Assembly (NCBI GenBank): GCA_941918925.1
Contig: OW799237.1
Coordinates: 97,933,015-97,997,014 of the forward strand
DNA: 64,000 nucleotides
Direction of reading: 5' to 3'
Origin: Phyto melanocephala
Lineage: Eukaryota > Arthropoda > Insecta > Diptera > Rhinophoridae
The position numbers and the translations under genes were made by a program. Positions 44,772-56,139 of the stretch are shown here, one piece after another. Below the pieces are notes generated by a model. It had not been told where the DNA came from, did no database searches, and worked only from the letters and a program-made list of their open reading frames with translations. Positions within the stretch are counted from its first letter, which is position 1, and each line of letters opens with the position of its first letter.

Positions 44772-45475
44772 AAAATGATAAGGTCAGTATTAATAAATCA
44801 TGTACAGTCGTTAAGGGATTGCTATTGTTAATATTTTTTTAATACTCGCATTAATTTAAGACAAAATGGGAAGTAAAAAGCTTGTGTCGTGCGTAACTAT
44901 TTAAATGATAAAATGATAAAAGCTCTGGTCGACTAGAAGTGGTTTATTTGTGCGAAATTCGTCATATCTTCAGAATGTCGTCAAAGACTGTATGTAGCTC
45001 TAATACAATTAAGACAAAATTGGATGAAAATAGTTCTAAAAGTTTAGTTTTGAGAGCTATTAAATCCTATATTATCTAGGCTAAATAAAATAAATCTCCA
45101 TGTTTGAGTAAGAATCGTAAAGTAAAATGCTTAGAATTTGCGAAAGAACGCTTGTCAAGAATTCGACGTCAAACACATTTTGCAATATTTTTTTGTTAAT
45201 AAAAATTGTAACCTTTTGTTTTAAGGATAATTTTTCAAAATATGCCACATGTGTCATGGATTGGCTAGCATGTCTAACAGAACTGAATGTTAAGGAAATC
45301 ATGTGGGGATTACTTGTTCGCCAATTTTGTGTGTAAAATTGTCAATTTTAAACGCTTGGTGGAAAATAAGATTGAAAATTCTTAAAAGTGTAAATGGCAA
45401 ATATATAAATTGAAAAAAAAACACTAATGGTCATATTTTACTATAAATAGTAATATGCACTGACCTTATCATTTT
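44772..45475 (+). mobile_element. Tc1-like element relic
   Basis: AAAATGATAAGGTCAGT (44772-44788) and its perfect inverse (45459-45475) flank a decayed Tc1 transposase. These 17-bp inverted repeats may be terminal or subterminal; flanking TA duplications are not clear on the right. About 0.7 kb, so strongly deleted compared with a 1.6-kb Tc1. Confidence 0.65.
45104..45337 (+). pseudogene. Tc1 (DD34E-type) transposase pseudogene
   Basis: The frame from 45104 reads LSKNRKVKCLEFAKERLSR, the segment between the DNA-binding and catalytic domains of Tc1 transposases. After a frameshift and deletion, FKDNFSKYATCVMDWLAC then LTELNVKEIMWGLLVRQF corresponds to the DNDPKHTS...SPDLNPIENxWGxLxR region. 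D and E are still present but only 22 residues apart instead of 34, showing an in-frame loss of about 12 codons. Non-functional. Confidence 0.75.
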
Positions 45476-45639
45476 GATTCATTATAAAATTCATATTATT
45501 GGCAACCTTTGTATTTTTGCAATAACAGAACAAAAGGTAATTTATTAAATCATTTTGATGTTCTCATTGGGAATCCTTTTAATGGGTGTCAAAATTTGAA
45601 GTATCATTGGCCAATTGGCGCCCTATGCTCCAGTATGAG

Positions 45640-45905
45640 TAAGAGGAATATATAAAATAAGATGGAAAATGGAAATCGATACAGGGAGATAATCCGAAAC
45701 TTTTTGTGGCAGAATATTGATGATTTTAAATTAGTAAATAGATCGAGCGATTTGACACCATTAGTACATTTTTTTTTGGTTTTTTTTCAAATCGAAAGTG
45801 TACAGAGCTTAAAAACAACATTACCGAGTAGATATCAAACATTGACAACAGATTTTTGTAAATAATTGGGAGCCTGTCGCATTAGAAGGGGTGTAAGGGG
45901 GTGTT
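45640..45905 (+). pseudogene. DD41D-type transposase fragment
   Basis: MENGNRYREIIRNFLWQNID then DDFKLVNRSSDLTPLVHFFL. The NGxRYRxMIxxFLWPQLDD stretch joins directly to the SCDLTPLDFFLWG stretch, so about 40 codons including the second catalytic D are deleted, and the third D is V. The downstream sequence (45866-46060) resembles that after the relic at 55.7 kb, so both belong to one subfamily. Confidence 0.72.
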
Positions 45906-46299
45906 CAATTGATCGACATAATTTTTCAATTTCAACCTATTGTAATAAACTGAAATAAAAATATATTTAGTGCCTTAAAAAGAACTCTTTTGTTTAAATT
46001 AAAGTGATAACTCAAACTTGAACACCCTTTTTAACTGTTACAACATACAATAGAATTTCATATGGTTGTACAGATTTTCATATTGATATAATAACAATAA
46101 AAAGTGTAAATATGTACTAAGCACTTCAGTAGAATTTTCACTATGCACCTCAGTAGAATGTTCTTTTGAGTACATGTTGTTAGTCTCTGGTGAGTATAAC
46201 CTCAACTACAAATTGCTGTTTTAACGAAAAATATTGATGAGTGAGTTTTGTTACTCTAAATAGTTTATTTTAAATACTTGGCCGTCGCATTTTATTTTT
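45906..46299. other. 3' flank of the transposase relic, otherwise nothing
   Basis: GGGTGTTCAATTGATCGACA and TTAAAGTGATAACTCAAACT match the flank at 56.1-56.2 kb and probably represent the element's untranslated end (TTGAACACCC near 46018 could be an inverted partner of GGGTGTTCAA at 45899). No gene. Confidence 0.45.
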
Positions 46300-47473
46300 G
46301 TACCCGGCACCAAAGAAACTTGTGGGGATATATTAATTTTGTCATTCCGTTTTTAACACATCGAAATATCCATTTTAGAACCCGATAAGTATATATATTC
46401 TGAATCGGGGTTTCATTTTATGAAGATATAGCTATGTCCGTCCATCTGTCCGTTTGTTGAAAGCACGATGGAGGTCGGACCGACAAAGCTAGGGGGTTTA
46501 AATTTTGCCGGAATATTTCTTATACACAAAGTTTGTTTGATATTGAGAGTTATAGCTCGTAATACAAGAGTAGATCAAATAAACCGTGTCCTTCCAACAT
46601 CAAATAAAATGGAATTGTGTCCAAACGCATTAACGTAGAGTCATTAATATATATTTCCTGAGTAAAAATAATATAATAAGGAGTTATAGATCAAAATGTA
46701 CGAAAATTTATACCGCACAGTGTATTTTTCGGTATATTTAAAATTTAAAACGTAATCAAACTGACAAAATTAGATGCATGATTCTAAAAAATTACTTTTT
46801 GGTCAAATGATTTTTACTTACGGAAAATAAATGTGACACGCCCACTTTTACGCCCACCTCCCATAAAACGCTTTATCTCAAATTCATATAATTTCTCTAT
46901 GAATAAAGATTTTGGAGTAATAAAGGACTATATTGAAATATCTAAGTTGTATTCAACTTCGACACGCCTACTATACCGCCCACTTTTCACGTTATCTACT
47001 GTAAATGAAATTAAAAAGCTCATTAACCCTAGAAAATTAGAGGTATGATAAAGAAATTTGCTACAGATATCCTTCTAGTCGATGTCATCGTTATGACCGA
47101 AAATTTAGGTGACACGCCCACTTTAACGCCTACCTCTCATATAGCGGTTTATTCTAAATTCAATAATTTTTTTATGGACAAAGTTTTTGCAAGAATAAAG
47201 GACTATATTGAAATATATCAGTTGTATTCAGTAGCAGAATTTATATTGACACGCCTACTTTGACGCCCACTTTCATTGAAAAACAAAATTTACGAAAACA
47301 TTTTACTAGCATATCGAAGTTATACAAAGAAAGTGATACATATTTTAGTATAAAGAGATTATCCCATACCGATTACTGTTAATAACAAAATAATAAATTT
47401 CGTGCTATAAAAGTACACAAAATTGGTGGTGGGTATAAAAGATTCGGCACTGCCGAATATAGTGCTCTTACTA
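46300..47473 (-). mobile_element. FR-b dispersed repeat, copy 5, without the nested MITE
   Basis: Complete minus-strand FR-b: cap near 47473 (AGTAAGAGCACTATATTCGG), CCACCACCAATTTTGTGTAC, GGGCGTGTCA modules, the oligonucleotide run (about 46437-46455), CGGAATGACAAA and the tail near 46300. At 47325 it reads CTTTCTTTGTATAACTTCG on its own strand, the empty version of the site filled by R1-R3. The two 71-72 codon frames inside are shadows. Confidence 0.8.
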
Positions 47474-48622
47474 GTTTTGTTTCGATTATCATATTAACAA
47501 ATAACATTATATATTTTTTTATTTAAATTAAAACTTTAAAACAAAGAAAAAAATATTTTATTTATTAAATGGTTTGTAAGTTTTAAATAAAGTTTCTATA
47601 GAAAATTAATAATATTTATATTGATGTGAAAAATAACAATTTAAATGAAAAAATATTGTAAATTATTAAGGCGGTTATATTTAAAAAAAAATTTTTTATT
47701 ATAATTTGTATTGTAATATTTAAAAGTAAAGTGAACTAAAGTTTTACGTAATGCGATCAAAAAAAAAAAAAAATTCCCACAATATTTCATTTTGTGTAAA
47801 ACTGTTTAACATTTTTAATATGACCCTTATTATTTAAAATTTATTTGTAAAAATATTAAAAATTACCTAAATAAATATTTACACAAAATTAAAATACATA
47901 ATTATTTTAAATTGGAAATAAAATCTCCATTTCGTTACACCTCTATTAACAATTAATGTGATTGTATTATTGCAATTAAGTAAGTGTTAGATGTTAAAAC
48001 GGATTTTGTCGAATGAACGAGATTATGCGTTCATTAAAAACATACTAACGAAAGAAGTTTTATTTTTTATTTTTTTACTTTCATTTGAGTGATAACAAAA
48101 GACCCTTGTATCATCATCGGTTATTCTATGAAGACTTTCGTTGAAAATGAAAGAATACGTAAAAAATTTAAATAGTATAAATCGACATAAGTTCAAAGGC
48201 ATTATTTTATATGTTGCTGCAATATTTATTTTTTTTACTACAAAAGGATTTTTTTTTAGAAATATTTAGGTTATAAATAAGAGTTTTTGCTTATATCTCA
48301 ATTATATACTACATAAGCCCCATAGGACACCTGCGTAATTTTTTGATTACAATATACGCAATAATAAAAGTTAAAGACGGAATGACGGAATGTAACTCGT
48401 AGTGAAGAACATAAAAGTGAAGCAATCATTCTAATTAACAACTAGTTTTAGAATATAGTTATGTGTTATTTGTAAAAACATTTGTTTTAAATTTCTTTCT
48501 GCTATAATACATGTTGTTCTTGCTGTTTCAATCTCTCTTATTATATGATACATGAAATTGTTTTCTGTCTGTGTTTTTTTATTGTACTTGTTGTTTTGTA
48601 TTGTAATTTTGTTTTTGGTATA
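47474..48622. other. No recognisable gene
   Basis: AT-rich with homopolymer runs, nothing recognised. Confidence 0.4.
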
Positions 48623-49126
48623 TTAGCCAAGCCCGGCGCGCGTTGCTACGCCCCTTAATAAATAAAAATCCATTCTGAATTTTAATTGATTATGAAGTGC
48701 AAGAAGATAAAAATTATAACTTTTTTTATGGGCGTGGCACTGCCCACTTTTTTAATCAAGAAACTATATAGTTATGACAGCTCAATATGTGTGCAAAGTT
48801 TTAGAAAAATCGATCTAGTGCAAGTAGCTAAAAATGATAACTTATTTTTTATAGGCGTGACAGTGCCCACTTTTCTAATCCCGAAATTGTTTAGTCATGA
48901 CAGCGTAATATGTGTGCAAAGTTTCAGAAAAATCGGTCAAGTGCAAGTTGCTCAAAAAGATAACTTTTTTTTAATGGGCGTGGTCCCGCCCACTTTTTAA
49001 CACCCATAAGCACTCCCTGGAATGTGTACAATAACTTGCCAAAGTTTGAGTCCGATCGGCTTTACAGTTTCGGAGTCTATAGCTAACACACACAAACAGA
49101 CAGAGTTTCACTTTTATATATATAGA
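48623..49126 (-). mobile_element. Non-autonomous Helitron C
   Basis: TTAG (mutated CTAG) at 48623, then CCCGGCGCGCGTTGCTACGC, three tandem GGCGTG...TGTGTGCAAAGTTT units, GGAGTCTATAGCTAACACAC, and the 5' end ...TATATATAGA at 49126 followed by T. Same family as A, B and D. The 104-codon plus frame 48686-49000 is periodic because it spans the tandem repeats and is not a gene. Confidence 0.8.
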
Positions 49127-49135
49127 TGTGTGTGA

Positions 49136-50270
49136 CGCGAACCATGCTTATTCATGCAGTGAAAGCGATGCTAGGATTTGCTGCCGTTGGACTTATTCCT
49201 TAGCAATGCGACATAATATCACTTAAAGTCTAATTTAGAGCATGGTAGAATCCTAGACTTCATTCATAAAGACCTTTTATGCCGATAAAGGGATGATCGA
49301 GAGAAAGTGGTCGAAACAATACACCGCACGCTCATATCGGATATATAAAGAGTGCTTGGATAGTGACATTAGCATCTTTACTAAAGGGTCGTTCCTGGAT
49401 AAAGAGGCAGATGCGTGTATGCTTACTTGAGTTAAATTTTTCTTGCACCTAGAGTCTGGTGGAGTACGTGTCTTTATATTTAATGTTAGATCACCTGCTG
49501 GACTGTAGGGTGCAAGAAGAGAGAATTAGAATTGTACTCGATTATAAAATGCATGCAGATGATCGGTGTGAACTCCTCTTTGGTGCTGGAGTATATTCTA
49601 AAGCTCAATAGGTGGGCCTCTATAAATAAGGTGCAGCTAATGTGAGTTGAAGAATAACTGGGCATAGTTGGGAATGAAACGGCAAACGAACATTGTGTAG
49701 ACAAGAACTCTCAACTGTTCTGGGTGATGGGTTGGTGCGGGCAACAGCTTTTCAAAGGGTAAACTCTATAACCTGCAAGGGTGGATTGAGGAAACCATCT
49801 GTAGACAGGCTCGTATTTTACTCAAAAAGGAGCGCAGTAAAGGTAATCGAATTTTATCGAAGTACGATGATCTGGATAACTGCATTGTTTATAGGGCATA
49901 GAAACTTAAAATATCATTTGAAAAACATACAGATCGAGAATGATGATGATGTTTCTAAAATGTGCCTGGAAGATACTGAATTTCTAGCATTGGCTAATGG
50001 AAGATTAAGATTAGACAGGTCAACATTAAGTGTGGATTTTATGGTGGACCGCAGTCTGAAGGAGATGCTGGCGATTAAAAAGGACTGTGCTATTGTAATT
50101 GTCGTCAATTACCAGTCGGCAATGTGAACTCGTTTTTAGGTCTTGAGCAAAAGCCTGTTGTGGACTAGGACTTGGTAAAGTATTGGCTGAAAATCACTGG
50201 GAAGCAATGAGGACAGAGAAGGAACCGAAAATGGTAGTGGTCGGCTTCAATATTCTCCCTACACATAATA
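49136..50270 (+). pseudogene. Non-LTR retrotransposon relic: RNase H end and C-terminal region
   Basis: 49638-49715 in one frame gives QLM, stop, VEE, stop, LGIVGNETANEHCVDKNS, which is the (W)VPGHxGIxGNExADxLA end of a LINE RNase H. The 144-codon frame 49693-50127 continues with ITCKGGLRKPSVDRL, SAVKVIEFYRSTMIWITALF, IGHRNLKYHLKNIQIENDD and SKMCLEDTEFLALANGRLR. These correspond to the lTGHxxLxxHLxxxxI...CxxCLEDxET(xxH) C-terminal region of fly LINEs; the cysteine/histidine cluster is only partly kept. Decayed and with several stops; 5' parts not recognised. Confidence 0.7.
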
Positions 50271-50372
50271 TTTTTTTTTAAAGAACTAACAATGAGTGAA
50301 GTAGGGTAAAGAAAAATTAAATTTTTTTTTACTAAGCTGAAAGAAACGTCTAAACATGTGCGGAGAGAGAAC

Positions 50373-50548
50373 ACACACCCGACTTAAATAGTGTAACAAT
50401 TTTGCAAACAGAGAACAACTACAACAGACGACTCACATTGGAAGTGCTTCATATTATTAATACACCAAAAGAGAAGAGAATTAACTTTAAAAGTGACATT
50501 GATAACTGTGCACAGAACTATAGACAAATTATAAACAAGGGGAAATAA
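50373..50548 (+). pseudogene. Penelope-like ORF C-terminus (after the GIY-YIG domain)
   Basis: HTPDLNSVTI, a one-base frameshift near 50400, then LQTENNYNRRLTLEVLHIIN, TPKEKRINFKSDIDNCAQNY, RQIINKGK and a stop. The pattern xxxxExNYxxRLxLExxxI...INFKxDxxNxxxxY is the end of Penelope-like polyproteins just after the GIY-YIG endonuclease (family knowledge, unsearched). Only the last ~58 residues are preserved. Confidence 0.65.
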
Positions 50549-50707
50549 TACGTAATTAGTTTAATATTAAATGTTGATAGATTACGTTTAGTTATTATAC
50601 TCATTGTAAGTGTATCTAGATTTATGTAATTAATTATCCAGTGGTTAAATGTATATTGATTTGTTGTTTTATATTTTGTTTATATATTTTTGTATAATTT
50701 AAGATTC

Positions 50708-50736
50708 CTGATGATGCCAACCGATGGTAGGCGAAA
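50708..50736 (+). other. CUGAUGA-hairpin-GAAA motif (decayed or hammerhead-like)
   Basis: CUGAUGA, an unpaired U, stem GCC/GGC with an 11-nt loop, GAAA. This equals two thirds of a hammerhead core and shares the extra U with the F1 and F2 motifs. What follows (UAUUG) would place G at position 17, which does not support cleavage, and stem I is at most three pairs. It may be a decayed ribozyme or a 3'-end recognition hairpin. Confidence 0.5.
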
Positions 50737-50789
50737 TATTGAAAATTTAAAAATAAATAAATAAACAAATAAACAAATATTTTTAACTT

Positions 50790-51999
50790 AATTGTTTGAC
50801 CTCAAGCTCAACTAATATAAAATAAAGTCATGTATATGATAACAACAACATAATTAAAATAATCATGACTGTGAGTGGATTTGATTTACTTGATTATTTG
50901 TTCGCCTAAACCAAGTCTATCTCTGGTTTCCGTATTACCGTAGCGCGTGTTTGCCTAAACTTGTTTTACATTTAACTTTGTCTTTTAGCCTAAAACTAAA
51001 ACTAAAAAAAAAATTCAGTGCACTGCCAAATATCTGCAAATGTTCCAAATAAATCAATAAGTCTCTTGGCTTTGGTGTAGCTTTCAAACAAAATATAAAT
51101 ACATTTTATTAGCACTTGGGGAGGTTAGTTAAAAATAATTGTTCTACAGTCGAACATTATTTATTTATTTTTTAGATGATCGTAAAATTAAACTTTTGGG
51201 CATTATTTGGAAACAACGATCTTTATATAAAGTATATAATCACATCTAACAACATCATTAGATGAATTGGAAATAAGATAAAATCTTAAATAAACCACAG
51301 ATGTAGCAGTTAATTAAATACTCCAATACAAATAGATATAAGTTTTAAATTTAGTTTTTAGGAATAAAATAAAAAACGATTAAGATAATTTAAATATTTG
51401 GTATTAAAAAAGATAATTATGCATGCTGTTGTGTGAATGACATGTTTCTATGTCAATTTAATAAATATTTAACTTTTAAAACCGGTAGTGTAGGGGTTAA
51501 TCTAAACAAGTGTAGAAATATGGCTCTGAATATGTTATGAGTTAAGAAAAATAGTATGGGCCTTAACAAATTTTTTTTATTAGGAAATAAAATAAGAATA
51601 AAATTTACTATAATCGTAAATACAATAAATAAATTTTTAAAAATTTTCATAAACGAGCATTGGGTTGAGATATATATTTATAAGATAGATCTCATTTGAA
51701 TTTTTTTGCAAAAAGAACAAATATAATTGAAGTTAAATATATTTTTAAAAACAAAAGAATAATTTTTATTTTCTAAACAGGGCTGACATTCGCTTACCGT
51801 ATAGAAGACATGGAAATGTATTTGAAATGGCAATAATGTATGCCTTGTGTAGTGCTTATTAATGCAGTAATTTGTAAGATTAAATTTATCTTTAACTTAA
51901 GTAATGCTATTTTGTTAGCAGTGCGTTATGCTAAAGGTTATAGTAAGAATAAAATTAATTCTTATTAATTTTACCCGGGGTATGTTACCTTGGTGGAGT
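50790..51999. other. No recognisable gene
   Basis: AT-rich. The 65-codon minus frame 51453-51650 has no domain. Confidence 0.4.
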
Positions 52000-52690
52000 G
52001 TCCACGCCTTGTTATTGCTGGTCCGGTATAATGAGGTGTTACTAAAACTTCTGGGGTATTGGACAATCTCGTACTACATAGGGACACTCAGTTGCCGATG
52101 AACTCCTGATTTGATTGTAGGTGGTCGAAGGGCAACAAAAAATGCTTAAAGCGTATAGATCCATGCACAATGAGGGCATGGATAGTGAACGTAAAACGGT
52201 TATAGCGTATAGATCTATGCACAATGGAGTGCATGGATAGTGACATCAGTATCTTTACTATTGGGGTATAGAAGAATCCTTGAGCTCAAACTTTAAGAGA
52301 ATAGGTAGACAGAGCGCAGGAATCAAGTGAAGCTGGTCGAAGAGCTGCATCGTACGCTCATACCGGATGAGTTCATGCACAATGTGAGCATCGAGAGTGA
52401 CATCAGAATCTACTGACGGGGCATAGCATAATCTTAAACCTCGTGCTTAAAGAGGTTAGGGAGACTTAGATCGCATTAAACAAAGAATCACAGGTCAATG
52501 ATATGGGAGACTTCAGTCTATCGAAGATGCTGACAATTACAAACGACTGATAATCGCCAGTCGGAAATGTGAAATCATTTTCTAATCCAGAGAACACGTC
52601 TGTAGCGAAGGAAGGGATATCAGTTGGTTGTTATGAAATCACTGGTAAGCGAAGGGGGTTGTAAAGGGAGTAGTGATATGCTTTGATATT
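52000..52690 (+). pseudogene. Second, shorter relic of the 49.1-kb LINE family
   Basis: Shares with 49240-49400 and 50020-50270 the stretches GTCGAA...CGTACGCTCATACCGGATGA, GGATAGTGACATCAGTATCT and GAAGATGCTGACAATTA...CGCCAGTCGGAAATGTGAA. The RNase H and the ITC...CLEDTE region are deleted. A 53-bp partial tandem repeat GCGTATAGATCCATGCACAA occurs at 52151 and 52204, with a weaker third copy near 52370. No frame is intact. Confidence 0.6.
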
Positions 52691-52699
52691 CCTCCAATA

Positions 52700-52978
52700 C
52701 ACATACATATATATTTGATTCTCATAAATTACAAAAAAAACAGAAGTGAGACTATTCAAGCTAAAGCTGGTAGGTAATTTTTTTATCTTTCATCGAAAAA
52801 AAATTTGAAATCCCCTTAATTTACTCTTAAAAAACTCCCCATAAGTTTTCTATCATTGTAAAATTCCAAAAAAACATTCTCTATAATTAATTTTATGATA
52901 GTTTTTTAATAAAATATATTTTTTTTGGAAATAATAGCAAAATTTCTGAGAATTTTTTGATTTTTTGATTATTATATA
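52700..52978. other. Spacer, nothing recognised
   Basis: AT-rich sequence between the LINE relic and Helitron D. Confidence 0.35.
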
Positions 52979-53232
52979 CTAACCAAGCCCGGCGAGCGTT
53001 GCTACGCCCCTTAATAAATAAAAATGCATTCTGAATTTTAATAGAATACCAAGTGCAAGCTAAAAATTATAACTTTTTTTTAAAGGGCGTGGCACTGCCC
53101 ACTTTTATAATCACGAATTGTTGGAATGTGTACAAAAACTTGCAAAAGTTTGAGTCCTATCGATTACAGTTTCGGAGTCTATAGCTAACACACACACACA
53201 CACACACAGAGTTTCACTTTTCTATATATAGA
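52979..53232 (-). mobile_element. Non-autonomous Helitron D (short)
   Basis: CTAA (mutated CTAG) at 52979, CCCGGCGAGCGTTGCTACGC, only one remnant GGGCGTGGCACTGCCCAC unit, GTTTCGGAGTCTATAGCTAA, a CA run (53186-53208) and the 5' end ...CTATATATAGA at 53232 followed by T. At about 250 bp it is the shortest member; unit number explains the length differences among A-D. Confidence 0.8.
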
Positions 53233-54663
53233 TTGGTCAAGTTTTTACTTAAATATAAATGTTTGCAAAATCAAACTCGTCTGCTTTGTCAATACATACA
53301 TGTAATTAGAATTAAGAAGTTTGAACATTTCAGATTTTCAAATAAGACTTTGTCATACTTTATTCAACAAATACTTTACCCTTGAAATGTTTTCAACAGT
53401 TGAATCATCCATATATTCTTGGCAACATTGAACAAGTAGAACCCTTCTCTTAAGAAATGCATTTAAATAAGGAAACATCTCTTAAGGTAATGATAGTTGC
53501 GTAATTCCTTTACACCCTAGACTGTTATCTGCAATCTCTTTTGTCAAAATTGAATAGAAAAATCGCCCAAAATGTATTAATTGCTAAAGCTGTCTCACAA
53601 GACTACTAAGTAGTAAAGTCCCTTTAAAAGTCCCTAAAGAAAAATATTTTCAAACATAAAAAATTTGCAGCCACTTAATTTGCCTCTAAGGGGAATTCTA
53701 TAACTGTTTCGGGCGGTGTTGAAAAAAATATGTAATTTATAACAAAAAAAAAAAAAAATTGGGAAAACTACTCTATAAAACATCTCCTATACCGTTATAT
53801 TTTTAGAAAACTCGGTTAACAGCAAACTGTAGTTGTTAATCATTTCGATATTTAAACAAATAAATAAAATATACCAAGTAAATATTTCCTTTAAAAACAA
53901 GTATTAAGTATTCGTGTTAGCAAATAAATTAACACGAAAATTAAATTACTTAATCTTTTTCAATCTCTTGATAAAAACGCTCTAATTTTTAAACCTTGAA
54001 AACGTTTACGAAACAATATATTTTGTTTTTTGTTTGTTTTTATTTTATGTTAACATCTTTAAACCGTTTTAATTTAAAAGAAAGTTGCAAGTTCATAGGC
54101 CAAATCAACATATAATTTCTGCTGCCACAATAAGCAATATTTTAAAGAGTATATATTTAGTAAAACATTAAAACAAAAAAAAAAAAACAAAAATCCCAAG
54201 CCTTATTTTATTAAATACGGCATAATGCAATTTACTTCAGTTTGAAATAAAAAAATAAACACTTCAAGCCAGCTAAATCTCAACTCAAGTCAATATGATT
54301 TTGCTAACAGTTTCATAAAATAACATTTGATTTCTTTCGTTATTGGTTTTTGTTTCTATCACTGTTGGTGCACGAGATAAAAATCAAGTAAATAGTTTTG
54401 TTCAACAAATGTTTAACGATTTTGTTGTTGTTGTTATTTTATCCAACACTATCGATTGATCTGTTATTAAATCGTAAATTTCTGCTCCCAAATAGCCAAA
54501 ACAATTGCACACAAAATGGACAGCAAGCGAAGAAAAAAAGTCATACATCTTTTAAGTTTTTTTTGTCAAATAATTTCACAATAGTGTTCCAAAAAGGAAT
54601 AAAAAACTCAAAATTTAAATGAAACAAAACTCTTATTATAAGTAACAGTAAACACCGAAAAAA
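53233..54663. other. No recognisable gene
   Basis: AT-rich; the open frame 54398-54622 and its antisense partner show no domain. Poly-A run near 53743-53757. Confidence 0.4.
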
Positions 54664-54725
54664 ACGAGTTAGAGTGCTGTATTCGACTGAGACGAATTTC
54701 TTATACCCACCACTAATATTGTACA
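54664..54725 (+). mobile_element. FR-b cap fragment
   Basis: CGAGTTAGAGTGCTGTATTC, a decayed palindrome, TTATACCCACCACTAATATT. Only the first ~60 bp of an FR-b element remain. Confidence 0.6.
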
Positions 54726-54919
54726 ATATATTATTTAAAAATACTTCTTTTTACTTTTATAGCTTTTACAAACGTTGGTTTATTTCCTCTCCATAAACTG
54801 GGGTTAATTTTATTGCAAGATAAAATAATAGTTGAAATTTACGGTATAAAAGTTTAAAGCATTTTATTAATTTGTAAACAATTAACACTCTTGTGGCCCA
54901 AGCTTACCGTAAACTATGA

Positions 54920-55315
54920 TCTCTGCGGCCAACACAGTTTTTACTCCCCTTAAAATACGTATTATGCTTGCTAAATCGTATTTGATACATAACCTAACGT
55001 ACGGATGTGAACTTTTTGGTAATTTTAACATGGCCAGAATGAGTAAACTTAAAGTGGTTTTTAACAACAATGTTTGATATGTCTTTGGACTAGGAAAACT
55101 TGATCGCACTTATCTCATTACACCTAAGTTAAGGTATCTCGTATCTGAATGCAATTTTGCGTTAATAGTACTCGTCTTTGGAATTCGCTACCACCAAACC
55201 AACAAGTTAATAGCAACGTAAATAGCTTTCAGAAATTTCTTTTCCATTATATTTCTTAAATTTGAATTGAATATATTAAATTACGATAAATGAATAAATA
55301 AATAAATAAACTATT
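54920..55315 (+). pseudogene. Non-LTR retrotransposon 3' end (reverse transcriptase ORF C-terminus)
   Basis: Broken frames read SFYSPLKIRIMLAKSYLIHN (with one frame change), LTYGCELFGNFNMARMSKLK, VVFNNNV, stop, YVFGLGKLDRTY. Near the end RLWNSLPPNQQVNSNVNSFQ and KFLFHYIS precede a stop at 55257-55259. LxYGCELF and RLWNSLP...F are standard end-of-ORF motifs of fly Jockey/CR1-like LINEs. A short 3' UTR ends in AATGAATAAATAAATAAATA. 5'-truncated as usual for LINE insertions. The 75-codon minus frame is a shadow. Confidence 0.8.
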
Positions 55316-55699
55316 CGGTATACTATTTATTATTGTACACATTTATGTTTTAACTCAGTTTGATATACAAACAACGAATTCTGTTGTACTACTACTTTAT
55401 TAGCTGCACTTGTTCAACTTTTTATATAAGGCATGCCATAATGGTTATGATTTACAATATTATACTAACTTCTATTGCAACAATACTAGTATGTCCTAGA
55501 ACTAAAAGTTGGTAACACAGTATATGCCATTGGTTATAATCTACAATAGCGCTAGTATATTTTTGAACCAACAATGGGTCACTCTGTGTATGATAAAGAA
55601 AAGCTTAACCCTTACTAGCACGTTTAATACTGATAATTGCCTAGAAAAGGTTAATCAGACTAAAGCTGTAACAATGTTATGTAAATTTATGTACAGGGT
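55316..55699. other. No gene; short imperfect repeat
   Basis: ATGCCATAATGGTTATGATT (55434) recurs imperfectly as ATGCCATTGGTTATAATCTA (55525). No other structure seen. Confidence 0.4.
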
Positions 55700-56090
55700 A
55701 TCCAAATTTGAGGTACCAATGGTCAATGGAAATCGCTACATAGACATGATCCAAAACTTTTTGCGGTGAAAAATTTATGAGTTAGACAAAGAGAGTATGT
55801 GGTTTTAACAACACGGTTCAAGTTGTCACACCTCAAGAGAAACAATGTATATTTTAGAAAAAAAGTTAAATAAATTGCCTTATTCTCATAGAGGACAAGT
55901 AAATTGGCCACCAAAATTGTGCAATTTACCACTTGTGGACTATTTTTTGTGGGGTTTTCGGAAATTGAATGTACAGCAATAATTCCACATTATCGAGCGA
56001 ATATCAACCATTGACAATAGTTTATTAAGAAACATGATTCAAAATTAAGCAAAAGATTGGGAGTCTGCCGAGTCAGTATTGAGGGAGGGG
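55700..56090 (+). pseudogene. DD41D-type transposase catalytic-domain relic
   Basis: VNGNRYIDMIQNFL (about 55720), a stop, then ESMWF, stop, QHGSSCHTSRETMYILEKK, RGQVNWPPKLCN, LPLVDYFLWGFRKLN. The second catalytic D is H and the third D (in VDYFLWG) is kept; exactly 41 residues lie between the two positions, independently confirming DD41D spacing. The C-terminal part is diverged (DWESAESVLREGSLDRYSF). Multiple stops. Confidence 0.8.
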
Positions 56091-56139
56091 TCTCTTGACC
56101 GATATAGTTTTTAAATTTTAACCGAAACCTATACGCTAT

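Larger units (their letters stand above)
50300..50765 (+). mobile_element. Penelope-like element, 3'-end relic
   Basis: Contains the C-terminal coding end (50373-50548), about 150 bp of AT-rich sequence, then a CTGATGA-stem-GAAA hairpin (50708-50736) and an AAATAAATAAATAAAC tail. Known: Penelope-like elements carry hammerhead motifs in their terminal pLTR repeats. The reverse transcriptase is not present here, and the left boundary with the LINE relic is approximate. Confidence 0.6.

Noticed and set aside
48686..49000. 104-codon frame with internal amino-acid periodicity, first read as a repeat protein
   Set aside because: The periodicity comes from the ~120-bp tandem units of a non-coding Helitron; 120-122 bp units fall in frame only by chance.
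49693..50127. 144-codon open frame as a host protein gene
   Set aside because: Its segments match the C-terminal region of non-LTR retrotransposon ORF2, in frame order with a decayed RNase H just upstream.
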